64,000 nt of DNA from Quercus robur (GCF_932294415.1 NC_065538.1:16405656-16469655); one strand, 5' to 3'. Positions 10,970 through 23,730 are shown, counted from the first letter of the stretch. Program-made: numbers and translations. The notes: a model not told the origin generated them from the letters alone.

Positions 10970-13900
10970 ATGCATGATGCCCTGGAGTTGATAATGAATC
11001 TGAGAGCATGGCTTGTCTTTGTTTTGCTGATTAGTATTCTTGATAATTTGAAGCTAGCTAAAGGAGATGGTACTGAACATGCAAGAAGAAGACTTGTTGA
11101 TCAAACTCCAGGTACGTAATTACCCATGAAATCTCTGTCAGTTCTTCAACTATCCCTCTCTCTCTCTCTCCCTTAACCTTTCCTCATGGACTAACTTTTC
11201 ATGCTTACTTTAACATAAAAATTAAGTTGATGCCTCAGCTACTGCAAAAGCAAATGCTTTTGATTATCTCACATTCAATGTGAAAATAGAATACAGTGTA
11301 AATAAAACATTTCACATCTAGAAATGTAGTTTGTAAAACATTAATTAGTCTTTCTAAAAATTCCTTTGTCACTCTCAAAAGTGATATCAAAAGTAACATT
11401 ACACATCCATGCATATATCCATAAGAGCCCATTTGGCCCTACGATTGTGCGGGCCAAACATGAGTTCTCAGTGAAAAACACAAAAACACTAGTGTTTGGC
11501 CCCACGATTTCTAATAAATTGCGCTTTCCCAAACGCAAAAAAACAGAGTTCCAAATTTAGAGGTATTGATAGCTTTTTTGTAAACCCCAATTTTAAAACA
11601 AAGATCAAGTTTTCACAACGCAATTTTCTAAGGTCTCAATCCCAAAAATACCATCAAACATTTGCTTACCACGCCCTTAATAGAAAGTCCGGTGGTGGTG
11701 AACCAATAGGCAGGAGGATTGGGGCCTTGTGGTGTACCCAAAATACACAACACCATGATTATCATTTGGAAATGGAAAGAAGTGAAGGACATTAACATGC
11801 ATCTCTCTGTGAACATGAGAATTCCTTTTTAATTTCTCTGGGTAGAGAGGCTAGCTAGTCCAGTTGTGGTTTAGAAATGGGGGTTTTATCTTTTGTGATT
11901 TAGACATTATATTTGTATCATGTGACTTCTCAAGGAGGTAGTGGTTGTGTTCTCTCTCTTCGTGGTTCTGCCGTCGCTAGGTTGAGGTGGTTAATGGCAG
12001 CGCTACAAAAAAATAGCATTTGGTAATTAATTAACTGGTTAGCCTTTTTATACTCCTTAGTGCTTTTATTTGAGGAATGACATTATAATCTGATAATTTA
12101 TTTATTTATTAACTTAAATAAACATAAATTATAGCTTTAGATATGTTTTCAAGCATTTTATTGTTGTTAGTTTGTTACTTAATTTTAAAACCTCAAATAA
12201 TTAAACGTAAATTATTTCCAAAGTATTTAAAATATACATATATATATATATATATTAATATTTGTACCCCAAACTTATTTTACCCTAATTATGCGAAAAA
12301 TGCAAAACTCTCATATCTGTACCTATATCGTACTTGTACATGTGCAACTTAGCATCTCAATATTCTTAGTTTTCATTTTATTTATTATTAGTCCTTTTTT
12401 GTTTTTTCATTTTCTTAGTAGAAGGAAATTATAAAAATTTATATATTGACATTTTTTTATGTCAATATATTCAAGTTTTCTTTCTATTAAATCTGTATAA
12501 TTAAGTTTTGTAATGACTATCTTAGGAAAAATTCCCAGAACGTTGGTTTTTTTTTTTTTTTTTTTTTGGGTGCAATTTGACCACCATCCCATCTGTTAAA
12601 ATGTTTGACATGTACGGCTAGGTGCGCCTAATATGAATTAAATAATCACTTAGAATGATTTAATTAGAGAGCCTAAAAAACAACACCACCCTATTTCAAA
12701 ATTCCCACTCTTTCTCTCTATTAGTTTTACCTCTTATCTTCCATAGATCCACCCTCTTGCATGCATGGGCATAAAACCAACTGGATTTGTGGCGGTGGTT
12801 TAGTGCTTGGTTAGAGTTGGGGTTTTTCAAAAGGAATGGCAGGTGCTTAATATAGTCCACTTTTTATTTTTATTTTTTTAAATATGTTGAATTTCAAATT
12901 GAATTATATTAGACTTTATCATATTGATTGGCATCTTTCTTCTTCGGCTTAAAATTTGTAGATTTCATAAGCATCGATTGTGGGGCAACCAGCGATTATT
13001 TGGATGAAGGCACTGGTATATTTTACAAGTCAGATTCAGGTTTTATAGATACTGGGACAAATAACGTCATATCCCCCGAGTACTACTCTTCAATGGTTTC
13101 TCCTAACTATGTACGGCAAATAAAAAATCTGAGAAGCTTCCCGCAAGGAACAAAAAATTGTTACACCTTGAAACCTGAACAAGGCAAAAACAGTAACTAT
13201 CTTATCAGGGCTTTCTTTTTTTATGGGAATTATGACAACAAGAATCAACCTCCAAAGTTTGACGTATACGTTGGGGTTAATTTTTGGACCACGGTGGGTT
13301 TTAGCGAGTTATATCCGTTATATCCTCCATCGGAAACTTTTCCGGATATCATTCATGTTCCCTTGTCTGATAACATATATGTTTGTTTGATAAACACGGG
13401 TCTGGAATACCGTTCATTTCCGCCTTGGAATTACGTCCTTTGAGTAAGTCCATTTATCCAACTAATTTTGGAGCACTAAGTTTTGGCTCGCGATTAGACA
13501 TTGGCACCTCAAGTCCTATGTACTTGATCAGGTGAATTAGCTATGGTTTTTTTTTTTTTTTTTTTTTTTAATATATTTTTGGTTTTAGACTCTAAATTTA
13601 AGAACAAAGTAATGTTATAGTTACTATAAATTTTACTACATTGGTCTTACAAATTGATATGTCAACAATTAGAAAGAAGCAATTCAAAATTTAATTATAA
13701 AATAATTGAAACTTACTAATTACATTCATTCTCACATCAGCTTATAAATTTTATGTTGTCATATATTTGACATTTTCCTTTTTAAGTACTTGGAATTGCG
13801 TTTCTGCAAAATTTTAACATGCCAAATGCTTTTGTCTGTCCTAGGTACGAGGACGATGTTTATGATCGCTTATGGCTTTCTCGAAGTACGTTGTCAAACT

Positions 13901-14622
13901 GGGTTCCAATCAATACCTCCTCAGTTATTAACACTCAGGACAGCAATGATAGTTATCAACTACCGGCACAAGTGTTGAGAACTGCCGTTCAACCACCTAG
14001 TGGTCACAATGCCTTAACTTATGTCCGCAGTTATGGAACTAATAATCCATACAATGGTGGTAAATATTATGTTTGCTTTCACTTTGCTGAGATTGCTAAG
14101 CCTACGCAAGGCAAGAAGAGAGAATTCATTATTGATGTGGAGGGCGGAAACTACACCTCAGAACCTATTAACTCTTGAATACTTAAAGCCGCTGTCCATA
14201 TGCCCCCAAAATGGACAACCATTCGAGGGGCATTTTAGTTTTTCAGTTAATGCAACAACGGAGTCTGGCCTTCCCCCCAATCGTCAATGCAATTGAGTAC
14301 TATAGTGTAATTTTTCTCCCGTATAAACCAACCGACCCAAAAGACGGTAAGTTCAAAGAAAAAAGTTTAGCTCTAAATCTATTTGAGAAAGAAAGATATA
14401 TGGTTGTCACAACTTAGCTTTTCTTTCCTTTCGTATTCTTTTATCTTGAATGATTATTACCTCGTAATATTTGTTGCAAACAATAGTTGCTGCTATCATG
14501 TACATCAAACAAACGTACACGATCTCTAGAGACGATTGGCAAGGCGACCCATGTGTTCCACATCAATATTCATGGAGTAATTTGACATGCAGTTCAGATG
14601 ATACTCCTAGGATCATTTCACT
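10970..14622 (+). pseudogene. Malectin-like/LRR receptor kinase, truncated copy 1
   Basis: Exons by splice consensus and comparison with copy 2 and the intact gene: 10970-11111 (signal peptide, MNLRAWLVFVLLISIL), 12962-13531 and 13845-14346 (malectin-like domain), 14487-14622 (DWQGDPCVP segment before the LRRs). Duplication homology ends at 14832, so LRRs, membrane segment and kinase are absent. Relative to copy 2, a G is missing near 13402 (frame ends at 13443), a T is gained near 14167, and a base is gained near 14276. Exon 3 keeps the donor (GACG then GTAAGT) that copy 2 has lost. In intact relatives this domain senses cell-wall or glycan cues at the cell surface. This copy cannot make such a receptor. 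Confidence 0.85.
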
Positions 14623-14715
14623 GTGAGTGCGCTTCCAAGCCATGTGAAACCAATGCAAATTCCATCATTATATTTATTTTCTAAAGAAAACAAATTCCTA
14701 GAATATGGATCCATT

Positions 14716-14762
14716 ATGATAGTCCTAGTCCAGCTACAATAGCTGGACTATACGACTATCAT
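14716..14762. repeat. Short hairpin in intron 4 (copy 1)
   Basis: ATGATAGTCCTAGTCCAGCT is followed by a five-base loop and a near-perfect inverse ending GACTATCAT. The same hairpin is at 21923-21969 in copy 2, with one change near the outer end. It gives a stem of about 20 pairs with a small bulge. Confidence 0.7.
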
Positions 14763-16381
14763 AAAAATAGCTGAAATTTTTAAAAATGCACCATTGAAGA
14801 ATTATATAAGATGGAGTTGGTCACAATTCACGCACGACATATAAAATGACAATTTTTGTCACAACTCGCCATATGGTGAGTTATGAGTAGTAGAAGTGCG
14901 TCTCGCATAAACCCATGATTACATATTTATCATTCACAACTCGTCATGTGACTGTGACAAAAATTATGTCATTTTATGTGGTTTTAGCATTATTTATGAG
15001 ATTCGCATGTACAAGAAGCAAGTTTTTATAAAGGTCCCTACCAAGTTTGGGCAAGGTTCACTTCGAATTGACGTGCTCCGTTGGGGTCCTTCTACAGGCC
15101 CGTGGACAAAGCTTGGGTCCTGACCCAAAGGTCCTTTGCAAACCAGATTGGACATGCTACGTCCAATCCCCTTTGCTACGTTCTTTGATTGAGACATTAC
15201 TAAACCCACTCTAGTTCCAATCCGTCAATCTTTCTTCATACACAAGTCGATAAATAGCCTAACTATCATTGTTCAAATAATTGGAGTACCAATTTAAAGT
15301 ATGCAAATTTCATTCTCAACCCCTCAAAAATAAAGAACCAATGTTGGTCATGGGACATTAGTCTTTGAGGACACTATTTTCAATTAAAGTTTTGTTTTGC
15401 AATTTTTTTTCCAATCATGCTTACCGCAATCCATGAGTCAACAAAAACAGTATATGAACTCTTCAACAAGCAACGGATACTTATCCATTAGTTGGGTGGA
15501 AAAGGTTGAGTATGAACAGTATGTGAACTCTTCGACAGACAATAACCATCATTGTTTATCTTTTTTCATACACCAGAACTATCGTTCACTCTATTCTTTC
15601 ATCCTTAGGAAACAAAAGAAAGTAAACAATTGAATTAATTCATAACAACAGTGCTTGTGTATATTTACACAAGTATTGCAGCAAAAATGCATTTTTACAC
15701 AATAAATGTATAAGTTGATGTCAACAATTATTTAGATTGGTTGGGAAAATTTTGGCTCTCGTGCCATTAAGTATAAGCTTATGTGAATGCTCTATTTTAT
15801 TTGTGTTGATTACATATTAATGATGTATGGCACCACTTTGGGTGACAAATCTTGTCTTTGGAAAACAACTTGGATTCTTTACTTATATCATCCATTTAGG
15901 AACAACTTATCAAGGTTTTGTCTAAGTGTTAGTTCTTGATGTGGCAAACAAGTCATAAAGAAAGATTTTAGAGCTATTGTGCATCTAAAAATGTGTTACA
16001 TTGGAATTTGGTCATGATTATGTAATTAACTTATTATTAAAAATTGGAGAATAGAAAATATTGGGTATAGTTCTATTTCTACCATATGTGTTTGATAGAA
16101 ATGATAAAAAAGTTAAATGACAAAGAATAAATTACTATTATGCATTTTCTTGGCTTCTTCCCTTCAAATCCATGACTCCAATGGTCCCTACAGTAACCAG
16201 ATTAGAAAATTTGTCAAGGGGATAAAAATGCATAGTGATATGAACATTTTTGGAATCAAAAACTTATTTGTTATTTGAGATTGCATATTGTATAAACATG
16301 AAATTAATAAATTTGGTTTTAGATTATTTAGCTCATTAAATAGTGTTAACCATCAACTTACATAAATATAAATACAACATA

Positions 16382-16470
16382 AGGGTTTTGTAGCTCAACT
16401 GATACATCCTATTTCTAATAAAGTCGTCTCAGATTCAAATCCCCACAATCCTAACTATCAAATCATCAAT
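16382..16470 (+). mobile_element. tRNA-derived SINE-like sequence
   Basis: The words TTTTGTAGCTCAACTGATAC and CAGATTCAAATCCCC resemble the internal A and B promoter boxes of RNA polymerase III genes. An (AT)n tail follows near 16470-16490. The copy at 3037-3090 is shorter and lost the B-box end. No clear target duplication was found. Confidence 0.5.
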
Positions 16471-17222
16471 ATATATATATATATATATATTTATAACAAA
16501 ATTTCATTCTATAGTTTGTAACTATAACAATATAATTAAGTGATTTAATGGTTATAAATTAAGAAGTCACATTAGAAAAATATAAATTTATAATAATATC
16601 TATAATCCCGAATAACAAATTATTATCTCTATTCATTTTGAAAGAGAATATAACTTAAAAATGAATGAATTTGGATCGCTACAATATGATCAGATATGGC
16701 AAGTTACGGAAACAATTAGAATATTTTTGGGCTGCTAGCTAGTAGCTAGTCTGATGCAATATTTTTAATGAGAGACTATCTAGAATTTAGCTAACAAAGT
16801 GCATTTTCTATGCAGAGGATTTGGCTCTTAGCAATCCAGTATATATATCCTTAAGTACAAGAGTTGGGGTTTAAATCTTCACTCCCCATCAATGTAATCA
16901 CCAAATTATTAAAAAATAAAATAAAACATTTCTCAACAAATCCTTTCTAAATGAATGATATATTTGATCACTGCATACAATCATGTCCAATCATACACAG
17001 AGAAAATAAATCAAATAATTTGATATGATGCATATGTTGTTATTTAATATTCCAATTGAATCTTTTTATATTTTAAAATAAATTAGAGGAAAATTGAAAT
17101 GATATTTAGAATGAAATTGGAGTGCATTAAAAATTTAAAGATACTTGTCATCAAATTATAGTACTTTTGTTTTTTAAGAGATAGTTTTAAACCTATAATG
17201 TCACAAGATGTTCTATTAATTA

Positions 17223-17238
17223 GAAGTACACTTCTTCT

Positions 17239-17277
<39 letters not shown>

Positions 17278-17280
17278 AGT
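17223..17280 (+). repeat. A-rich mini-insertion specific to copy 2
   Basis: Copy 1 reads AGAAGTACACTTGAC at 4157-4171. In copy 2 the same site is opened by ACTTCTTCTC plus more than 30 A residues and a second AGAAGTAC. A poly(A) tract bounded by a repeated target word looks like a severely 5'-truncated retroposed copy. Confidence 0.5.
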
Positions 17281-18013
17281 ACGTACACTTGACATAAAAT
17301 TAAAGTGCAACCAAATTTATGGCTAATTTTAATTTTTTGAGAAATTTGTAACTAAACTTTGTTGTGAATAAGTTTATTTCATATTTTGTTGTTTTTCTGG
17401 AAAAAAAAAAAAATATTTTGTAGACAAGTCACATGAAGGAAGAAAATGTCGGCTCTTAAACTGACTTTGGCAGTTACCCCCAAGTTGGGGATCAATCCGA
17501 CATGCACGTTATTCAATTTGCAATTGTTTTCCTGAAGTGGAGCCCTTATTCTTATATGACTTAATTGGGTCTAAGAAATAATATTCTCAATTAGGATCCT
17601 CTTATTACGCAATGACTTGATAGTTATAACTCTTTTCTGCTAAGTTTGGTCAGGGAGAGAGAGATGATATAAAATGAAGAGAGTAGAATAAGATTTTTTT
17701 ATATAATTATTTTATAAAAGAAAGAAAATAAAATGAAGTGGAATTTTCTATTGGGTCCATTTTTCCCCCAAATGGAGGAGAAAGAGAGAAGAAAATGACA
17801 CTAAGAAGAAAAATACAAAATCACTCATACTTTTTCTTCGTTCTACTTTTAATATAATTTTCAAAGTATACTTTTTCCTTTGTGTCAACAGTATGTCTTC
17901 CTTCCCCCTTCTTTTGAAAAAGAAAGTATGTTGGCTTAAAAAAAAAATAATAATAAATAAAGGCTTTAGTCATTGTTGCAAAGAACTTATGCCGTAACAT
18001 AAGGATGGAAAAA

Positions 18014-18126
18014 TTATATCTTATACCCAGCATATATGTCGGGTCTCTCACATAGAGGTAGGCCCCACATGCTGTGAGACCCATTTGTGTGTGAGAGACC
18101 CGTCATATATGTCAGGTACAAGATAT
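18014..18126. repeat. Foldback hairpin upstream of copy 2
   Basis: The counterpart of 10672-10784, with arms GCATATATGTCGGGTCTCTC and its inverse. It lies about 190 bp upstream of the ATG at 18313, so it could fall in the promoter or 5' leader of the gene. Confidence 0.65.
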
Positions 18127-18471
18127 ACTACCTCGTAAGGATGGAGTCTCGTGTATAGGAAAACTGAACCTATTGAGATTTTGACACTTGTCAACATCTC
18201 TACAGGTCTAGTGTTCCTATGCACAAGAACTAAGCTAATTCCTATGTCTTAAAAGTATTAAAGTACTACTTATCGTCCTTGTGACTAGCATAATATGCCA
18301 ATACAAATCAGCATGCATGATGCCCTAGAGTCGATAATGGTTTTAAGAGCATGGCTTGTCTTTGTTTTGCTGATTAGTATTCTTGACAATTTGAAGCTAG
18401 CTAAAGGAGATAGTACAGAACATACAAGAAGAAGACTTGTTGATCAAACTCCAGGTACGTAATTAACCATG

Positions 18472-18476
<5 letters not shown>

Positions 18477-18506
<30 letters not shown>

Positions 18507-18534
18507 CTCCCCCCCCCCCCCCCCCCCCCCCCCT
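18477..18534. repeat. (CT)n plus poly-C tract in intron 1
   Basis: About 13 CT units run into about 25 C residues. The same site in copy 1 (11154-11172) has only a short CT run, so the tract expanded after the duplication or shrank in copy 1. Confidence 0.9.
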
Positions 18535-21500
18535 CTTAACCTTTCCTCATGGACTAACTTTAACATAAAAATTAAGTTGGTGCCTGAGCTACTGCAAAAG
18601 CAAATGCTTTTGATTATCTCACATTCAATGTGAAAACATAATACAGTGTAAATAAAACATCTCACATCTAGAAATGTAGTTTGTAAAACATTAATTAGCC
18701 TTTCTAAAAATTCCTTTGTCACTCTCAAAAGTGATATCAAAAGTAACATTACACATTCACGCATATATCCATAAGAGCCCGTTTGGCCCTACGATTGTGC
18801 TGGCTAAACACGAGTTCTCAGTGAAAAACGTAAAATCACCAGTGTTTGGCCTCACGATTTCTAATAAATGGTTTTAGAGGTATTGATAGCTTTTTTGTAA
18901 ACCCCAATTTTAAAACAAAGATCATGTTTTCACAACGCAATTTTCTAAGGTCTCAATCCCAAAAATACCATCAAACATTTGCTTACAACGCCCTTAATAG
19001 AAAGTCCGGTGGTGGTGAATCAATAGTCAGGAGGATTGGTGCCTTGTGGTGTACCCAAAATACACAACACCATGATTATCATTTGGAAATGGAAAGAAGT
19101 GAAGGACATTAACACGCATCTCTCTGTGAACATGAGAATTCCTTTTTAATTTCTCTGGGTACAGAGGCTAGCTAGTCCAGTTGCGGTTTAGAAAAGGGGG
19201 TCTTATCTTTTGTGATTTAGACCTTATATTTGTATCATGTGACTCGTCAAGGAGGTAGTGGTTGTGCTCTCTCTCTTCGTGGTTCTGCCGTCGCTAGGTT
19301 GAGGTGGTTAATGGCAGCACTACAAAAAAATAGCATTTGGTAATTAATTAACTGGTTAGCCTTTTTATACTCCTTGGTGCTTTTATTTGAGGAATGACAT
19401 TATAATCTGATAATTTATTTATTTATTAACTTAAATAAACATAAATTATAGTTTTAGATATGTTTTCAAGCATTTTATTGTTGTTAGTTTGTTACTTAAT
19501 TTTAAAACCTCAAATAATTAAACATAAATTATTTTCAAAGTATTTAAAATATATATATATATATATATATTAATATTTGTACCCCAGACTTATTTTACCC
19601 TAATTATTCGAAAAATGCCAAACTCTCATATCTATACCTATATCGTACTTGTACATGTGCAACTTAGCATCTCAATATTCTTAGTTCTCATTTTATTTAT
19701 TATTAGTCCCTTTTTGTTTTTTCATTTTCTTTGTAGAAGGAAATTATAAAAATTTATGTATTGACATTTTTTTTTATGTCAATATATTCAAGTTTTCTTT
19801 CTATTAAATCTGTATAATTAAGTTTTGTAATGACTTTCCTAGGAAAAATTCCCAAAATGTTGGTCTTTTTTTTTTTTTTTTTTTGGTTTGTGCAATTTGA
19901 CCACCATCCCATCTGTTAAAATGTTTGACATGTACCGCTAGGTGCGCCTAATATGGATTAAATAATTAATTGAAATGATTTAATTAGAGAACCTAAGAAA
20001 CAACACTATCCCATTTCAAAATTCCAACTTTCTCTCTCTCTTTTAGTTTTATCTCTTATCTTCCATAGATCTGCCCTCTTGAATGCATGGGCCATAAAAC
20101 CAACTGGATTTGTGGCGGTGGTTTAGTGCTTGGTTAGAGTTGGGGTTTTTCAAAAGGAATGGCAGGTGCTTAATATAGTCCACTGTTTATTTTTATTTTT
20201 TAAATATGTTGAATTTCGAATTGAATTATATTAGACCTTATCATATTGATTGGCATCTATAAAATTTTATATCTCTTTCTTCTTCGGCATAAAATTTGTA
20301 GGTTTCATAAGCATCGATTGTGGGGCAACCAGCGATTATTTGGATGAAGGCACTGGTATATTTTACAAGTCAGATTCAGGTTTTATAGATACTGGGACAA
20401 ATAACGTCATATCCCCCGAGTACTACTCTTCAATGGTTTCTCCTAACTATGTACGGCAAATAAAAAATCTGAGAAGCTTCCCGCAAGGAACAAAAAATTG
20501 TTACACCTTGAAACCTGAACAAGGCAAAAACAGTAACTATCTTATCAGGGCTTTCTTTTTTTATGGAAATTATGACAACAAGAATCAACCTCCAAAGTTT
20601 GACGTATACGTTGGGGTTAATTTTTGGACCACGGTGGATTTTAGCGAGTTATATCCGTTATATCCACCATGGGAAACTTTTCCGGATATCATTCATGTTC
20701 CCTTGTCTGATACCGTATATGTTTGTTTGATAAACACGGGGTCTGGAATACCGTTCATTTCCACCTTGGAATTACGTCCTTTGAGTAAGTCCATTTATCC
20801 AACTAATTTTGGAGCACTAAGTTTTGGCTTGCGATTAGACATTGGCACCTCAAGTATGTACTTGATCAGGTGAATTAGCTATGTTTTTTTTTTTTTAAAT
20901 ATATTTTTGGTTTTAGACTCTAAATGTAAGATCAAGTAATGTTATAGTTACTATAAATTTTACTACATTGGTCTTACAAATTGATATGTCACCAATTAGA
21001 AAGAAGTAATTCAAAATTTAATTATAAAATAATTGAAACTTACTAATTATATTCATTCTCACATAGCTTATAAATTTTATGTTGTCATATATTTGACATT
21101 TTCCTTTTTAGTACTTGGAATTGCGTTTCTGCAAAATTTTAACATGACAAATGCTTTTGTCTGTCCTAGGTACGAGGACGATGTTTATGATCGCTTATGG
21201 TTTTCTCAAAGTACGTTGTCATCAAACTGGGTTGCAATCAATACCTCCTCAGTTATTAACACTCAGGACAGCAATGATAGTTATCAACCACCAGCACAAG
21301 TGTTGAGAACTGCCGTTCAACCACCTAGTGGTCACAATGCCTTGACTTATGTCCCCAGTTATGGAACTAATAAACCATACATTGGTGGTAAATATTATGT
21401 TTGCTTTCACTTTGCTGAGATTGCTAAGCCTACCCAAGGCAAGAAGAGAGAATTCATTATTGATGTGGAGGGCGGAAACTACACCTCAGAACCTATAACT

Positions 21501-21922
21501 CTTGAATACTTAAAGCCGCTGTCCATATGCCCCCAAAATGGACAACCATTCGAGGGGCATTTTAGTTTTTCAATTAATGCAACAACGGAGTCTGGCCTTC
21601 CCCACATCGTCAATGCAATTGAGAAATATAGTGTAATTTCTCTTCCGTATAAACCATCGATTATTACCTCGTAATATTTGTTGCAAACAATAGTTGCTGC
21701 TATCATGTACATCAAACAAACGTACACGATCTCTAGAGACGATTGGCAAGGCGACCCATGTGTTCCACATCAATATTCATGGAGTAATTTGACATGCAGT
21801 TCAAATGATACTCCTAGGATCATTTCACTGTGAGTGCACTTCCAAGCCATGTGAAACCAATGCAAATTCCATCATTATATTTATTTTCTAAAGAAAACAA
21901 ATTCCTAGAATATGGATCCATT

Positions 21923-21969
21923 ATGATAGTCCTAGTCCAGCTACAATAGCTGGACTATACGACTATCGT
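21923..21969. repeat. Short hairpin in intron 4 (copy 2)
   Basis: The counterpart of 14716-14762, conserved except for one base near the right end. Confidence 0.65.
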
Positions 21970-22806
21970 AAAAATAGCTGGAATTTTTAAAAATGCACCA
22001 TTGAAGAATTATATAAGATGGAGTTGGTCACAATTCAAACGAAATTGTAAATTCTGAAGGTTGGCTTTAATTTAATAGATGAATGCCTCAACATATATGC
22101 CCAAATGTTTACTTGTACGTACATGTCTTTTTTTAAATTTCAGAAATTTAAGGGGGAACAAGCTCTTATGTAAGTCTAAGAGGGAAAGAGAGAGGGAGAG
22201 AGAATATGAAAATACCCTCTGGCAATGACACCAACTCTTTAATTCATCTTTGGTAAATTACAAGCAGGTACTTGAGCTCAAGCAAATTGACAGGGAAGAT
22301 AGCGACATCAATCTCCGACCTCACAGCACTACAATACTTGTAAGTAATAACTAAAATTGGATTTAATTTGTTTTGGCATTCAGTTATGCTGTGAGTCCAC
22401 ATGTGGAAAAATGATAACTTGAGTGTATCTCAAGGTTCTTAACATCTATATTAATAGACTCTAGGTAAATTCTCCATGCATCTACGTACAGTTTGAAAGA
22501 TAGTAATTCCACAACTTTAAATGGAGCATTTAAAAAAAAATATATATCTATACCAAATAATTTTTACTAATTAATTAATTATTTATACTATTTTTTTATT
22601 CACGTGCATTCATTTTTTTAATCTCTAAAATGCAAAATTATTAATTATATTTTTGTATTTAGCCTGTGCATATTTCCTTTTTAATTGAGAGTATGACAAA
22701 TCCACTTATTTGAGGAAATTGAATTTTGCAAAAATATGAGATTAATAAATTAAACTTTAAAGCGTAAAACAATAAAATTTAATTTTGCAAAATCACTATT
22801 GTACAT

Positions 22807-23396
22807 CAAGGTTTTTAGACCTGGACTGTTCATTGAACCGTAAAGAGGAGAGGTTCAAGATTTTTTAGATTGAACTGAGGTTGAACCGGGGTCAAACCGC
22901 GATGACGTTATAATTAATTTAATAATTAATTAAAGTCTAAATATAGATATTAAATTTATAAAAACTAGCAAAATTGACAATATATCTATATATCTGAGGG
23001 AAATTTAATAATTTTTAAGCATATATTTAATAATTAAATAAAAAGATTAATAAAATAAAATAATAACCATGAAAACATTAAAATTTATGATTAATTTTTG
23101 AAGTAAAGTTGAATATCTTTGAAGGATTTTAATTATAATTTTTTTTATTCCTTGTAAGAAATAGATAATTTAATTAAGTAGAATAAAATTGTATTAAGTT
23201 GTTTTTTTATTAAAAAAAAAAATTGCTAAGGGGTTGGACTGCACGGTTCTCATCAGTTCGTGCGGTCCAACCCCGGTTTTTGCGGTTCACGAAATTAACA
23301 AAAAATCCAGTTCTTTATGCTTAAAAAACCAGTTTTCATCCTGGTTCCCGATTTTCACAATCCGACCTCCCGGTCCGATCCGATTCTGAAAACTAT
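22807..23396. mobile_element. Degraded MITE with GGTTC-rich ends
   Basis: About 590 bp with imperfect inverted ends (CAAGGTTTTTAGA at left, TCTGAAAACTATG at right; 10 of 13 match in inverse). Subterminal clusters of GGTT..GAACC-type words (AACCGGGGTCAAACCG, GTGCGGTCCAACCCCGG) flank an AT-rich core. This composition is common in hAT-type non-autonomous elements. The flanking 8-mers agree at only 5 of 8 positions. Confidence 0.45.
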
Positions 23397-23662
23397 GTCA
23401 TCCATAACTTCGCATAACATCCAATAGGATCAAATTAACCAAGTAAAGTCAAATTACATAATTTGATAAATTAATACTAATCAAACTAAAAGTAATTTCA
23501 TACAGAGAATTAAATAGTATGCTTCAAGTGTAAAATTTAGCACAAAAAAAAGAGATGAAAATTTATTGTTATTATTTTTCAAATTGAATTTAATTCACCT
23601 TGGGTAATTAGGTGGTGTATGTGAAGAAAAGTTCAAATTTAATTCCTAATTTTAAATTTGAT

Positions 23663-23665
<3 letters not shown>

Positions 23666-23729
<64 letters not shown>
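23666..23729. repeat. (GA)n microsatellite
   Basis: About 31 uninterrupted GA units inside intron 5. Confidence 0.95.

Positions 23730-23730
<1 letters not shown>

Larger units (their letters stand above)
1540..14832 (+). repeat. Tandem segmental duplication, copy 1
   Basis: This segment aligns base by base with 14886-22038. The alignment runs 1540-4354 to about 14886-17477, then, after the retrotransposon, 10139-14832 to 17478-22038. Homology stops at a shared GGTCACAATTCA, after which the flanks differ. Without the inserted element the copy is about 7.5 kb. The left part (1540-4349) is non-coding and AT-rich. It holds a SINE-like fragment near 3037-3090, short direct repeats near 3780-3960 (GATATATTTGATCA words) and a short inverted repeat near 2299-2336 (CTTGTGTA/TACACAAG). 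The right part holds the truncated receptor-kinase copy at 10970-14622. Open stretches at 1647-1862 and 2655-2996 do not hold up as genes, because their frames are not conserved in copy 2. Confidence 0.85.
14886..22038 (+). repeat. Tandem segmental duplication, copy 2
   Basis: The partner of 1540-14832, without the chromovirus; the empty target GTTAC is at 17473-17477. The left part (14886-18312) is non-coding. It holds a tRNA-like SINE head (16382-16470), an A-rich small insertion at about 17223-17277 absent from copy 1, and the hairpin at 18014-18126. The right part carries the receptor-kinase exons 1-4. Small indels and base changes are scattered throughout, so the duplication is not recent. 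The open stretch at 15397-15633 is unlikely to be coding: it overlaps no recognisable domain. Confidence 0.85.
18313..22339 (+). pseudogene. Receptor kinase, extracellular half (copy 2)
   Basis: First half of a gene that continues at 44477-51744. Exons: 18313-18454 (signal peptide; the second Met, MVLRAWLVFVLLISIL, may be the true start), 20302-20869 and 21170 onward (malectin-like domain, FISIDCG to LPYKP), 21694-21829 (DDWQGDPC), 22268-22339 (first LRR). Exons 1 and 2 join in phase without stops, as in the intact minus-strand gene. A deletion of about 119 bp relative to copy 1 (at about 21657) removes the end of exon 3 and its splice donor, so exon 3 runs to a stop at 21674. The probable product is therefore a 404-residue secreted malectin-like protein, or nothing. 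Intron 5 begins at 22340 and is about 22 kb long. Confidence 0.8.

Noticed and set aside
11496-11795. Open frame repeated in both duplicates (also 18846-19112)
   Set aside because: It lies within intron 1 of the receptor gene and is conserved only because the whole segment is duplicated. The two copies differ by deletions at the start and no domain is seen.
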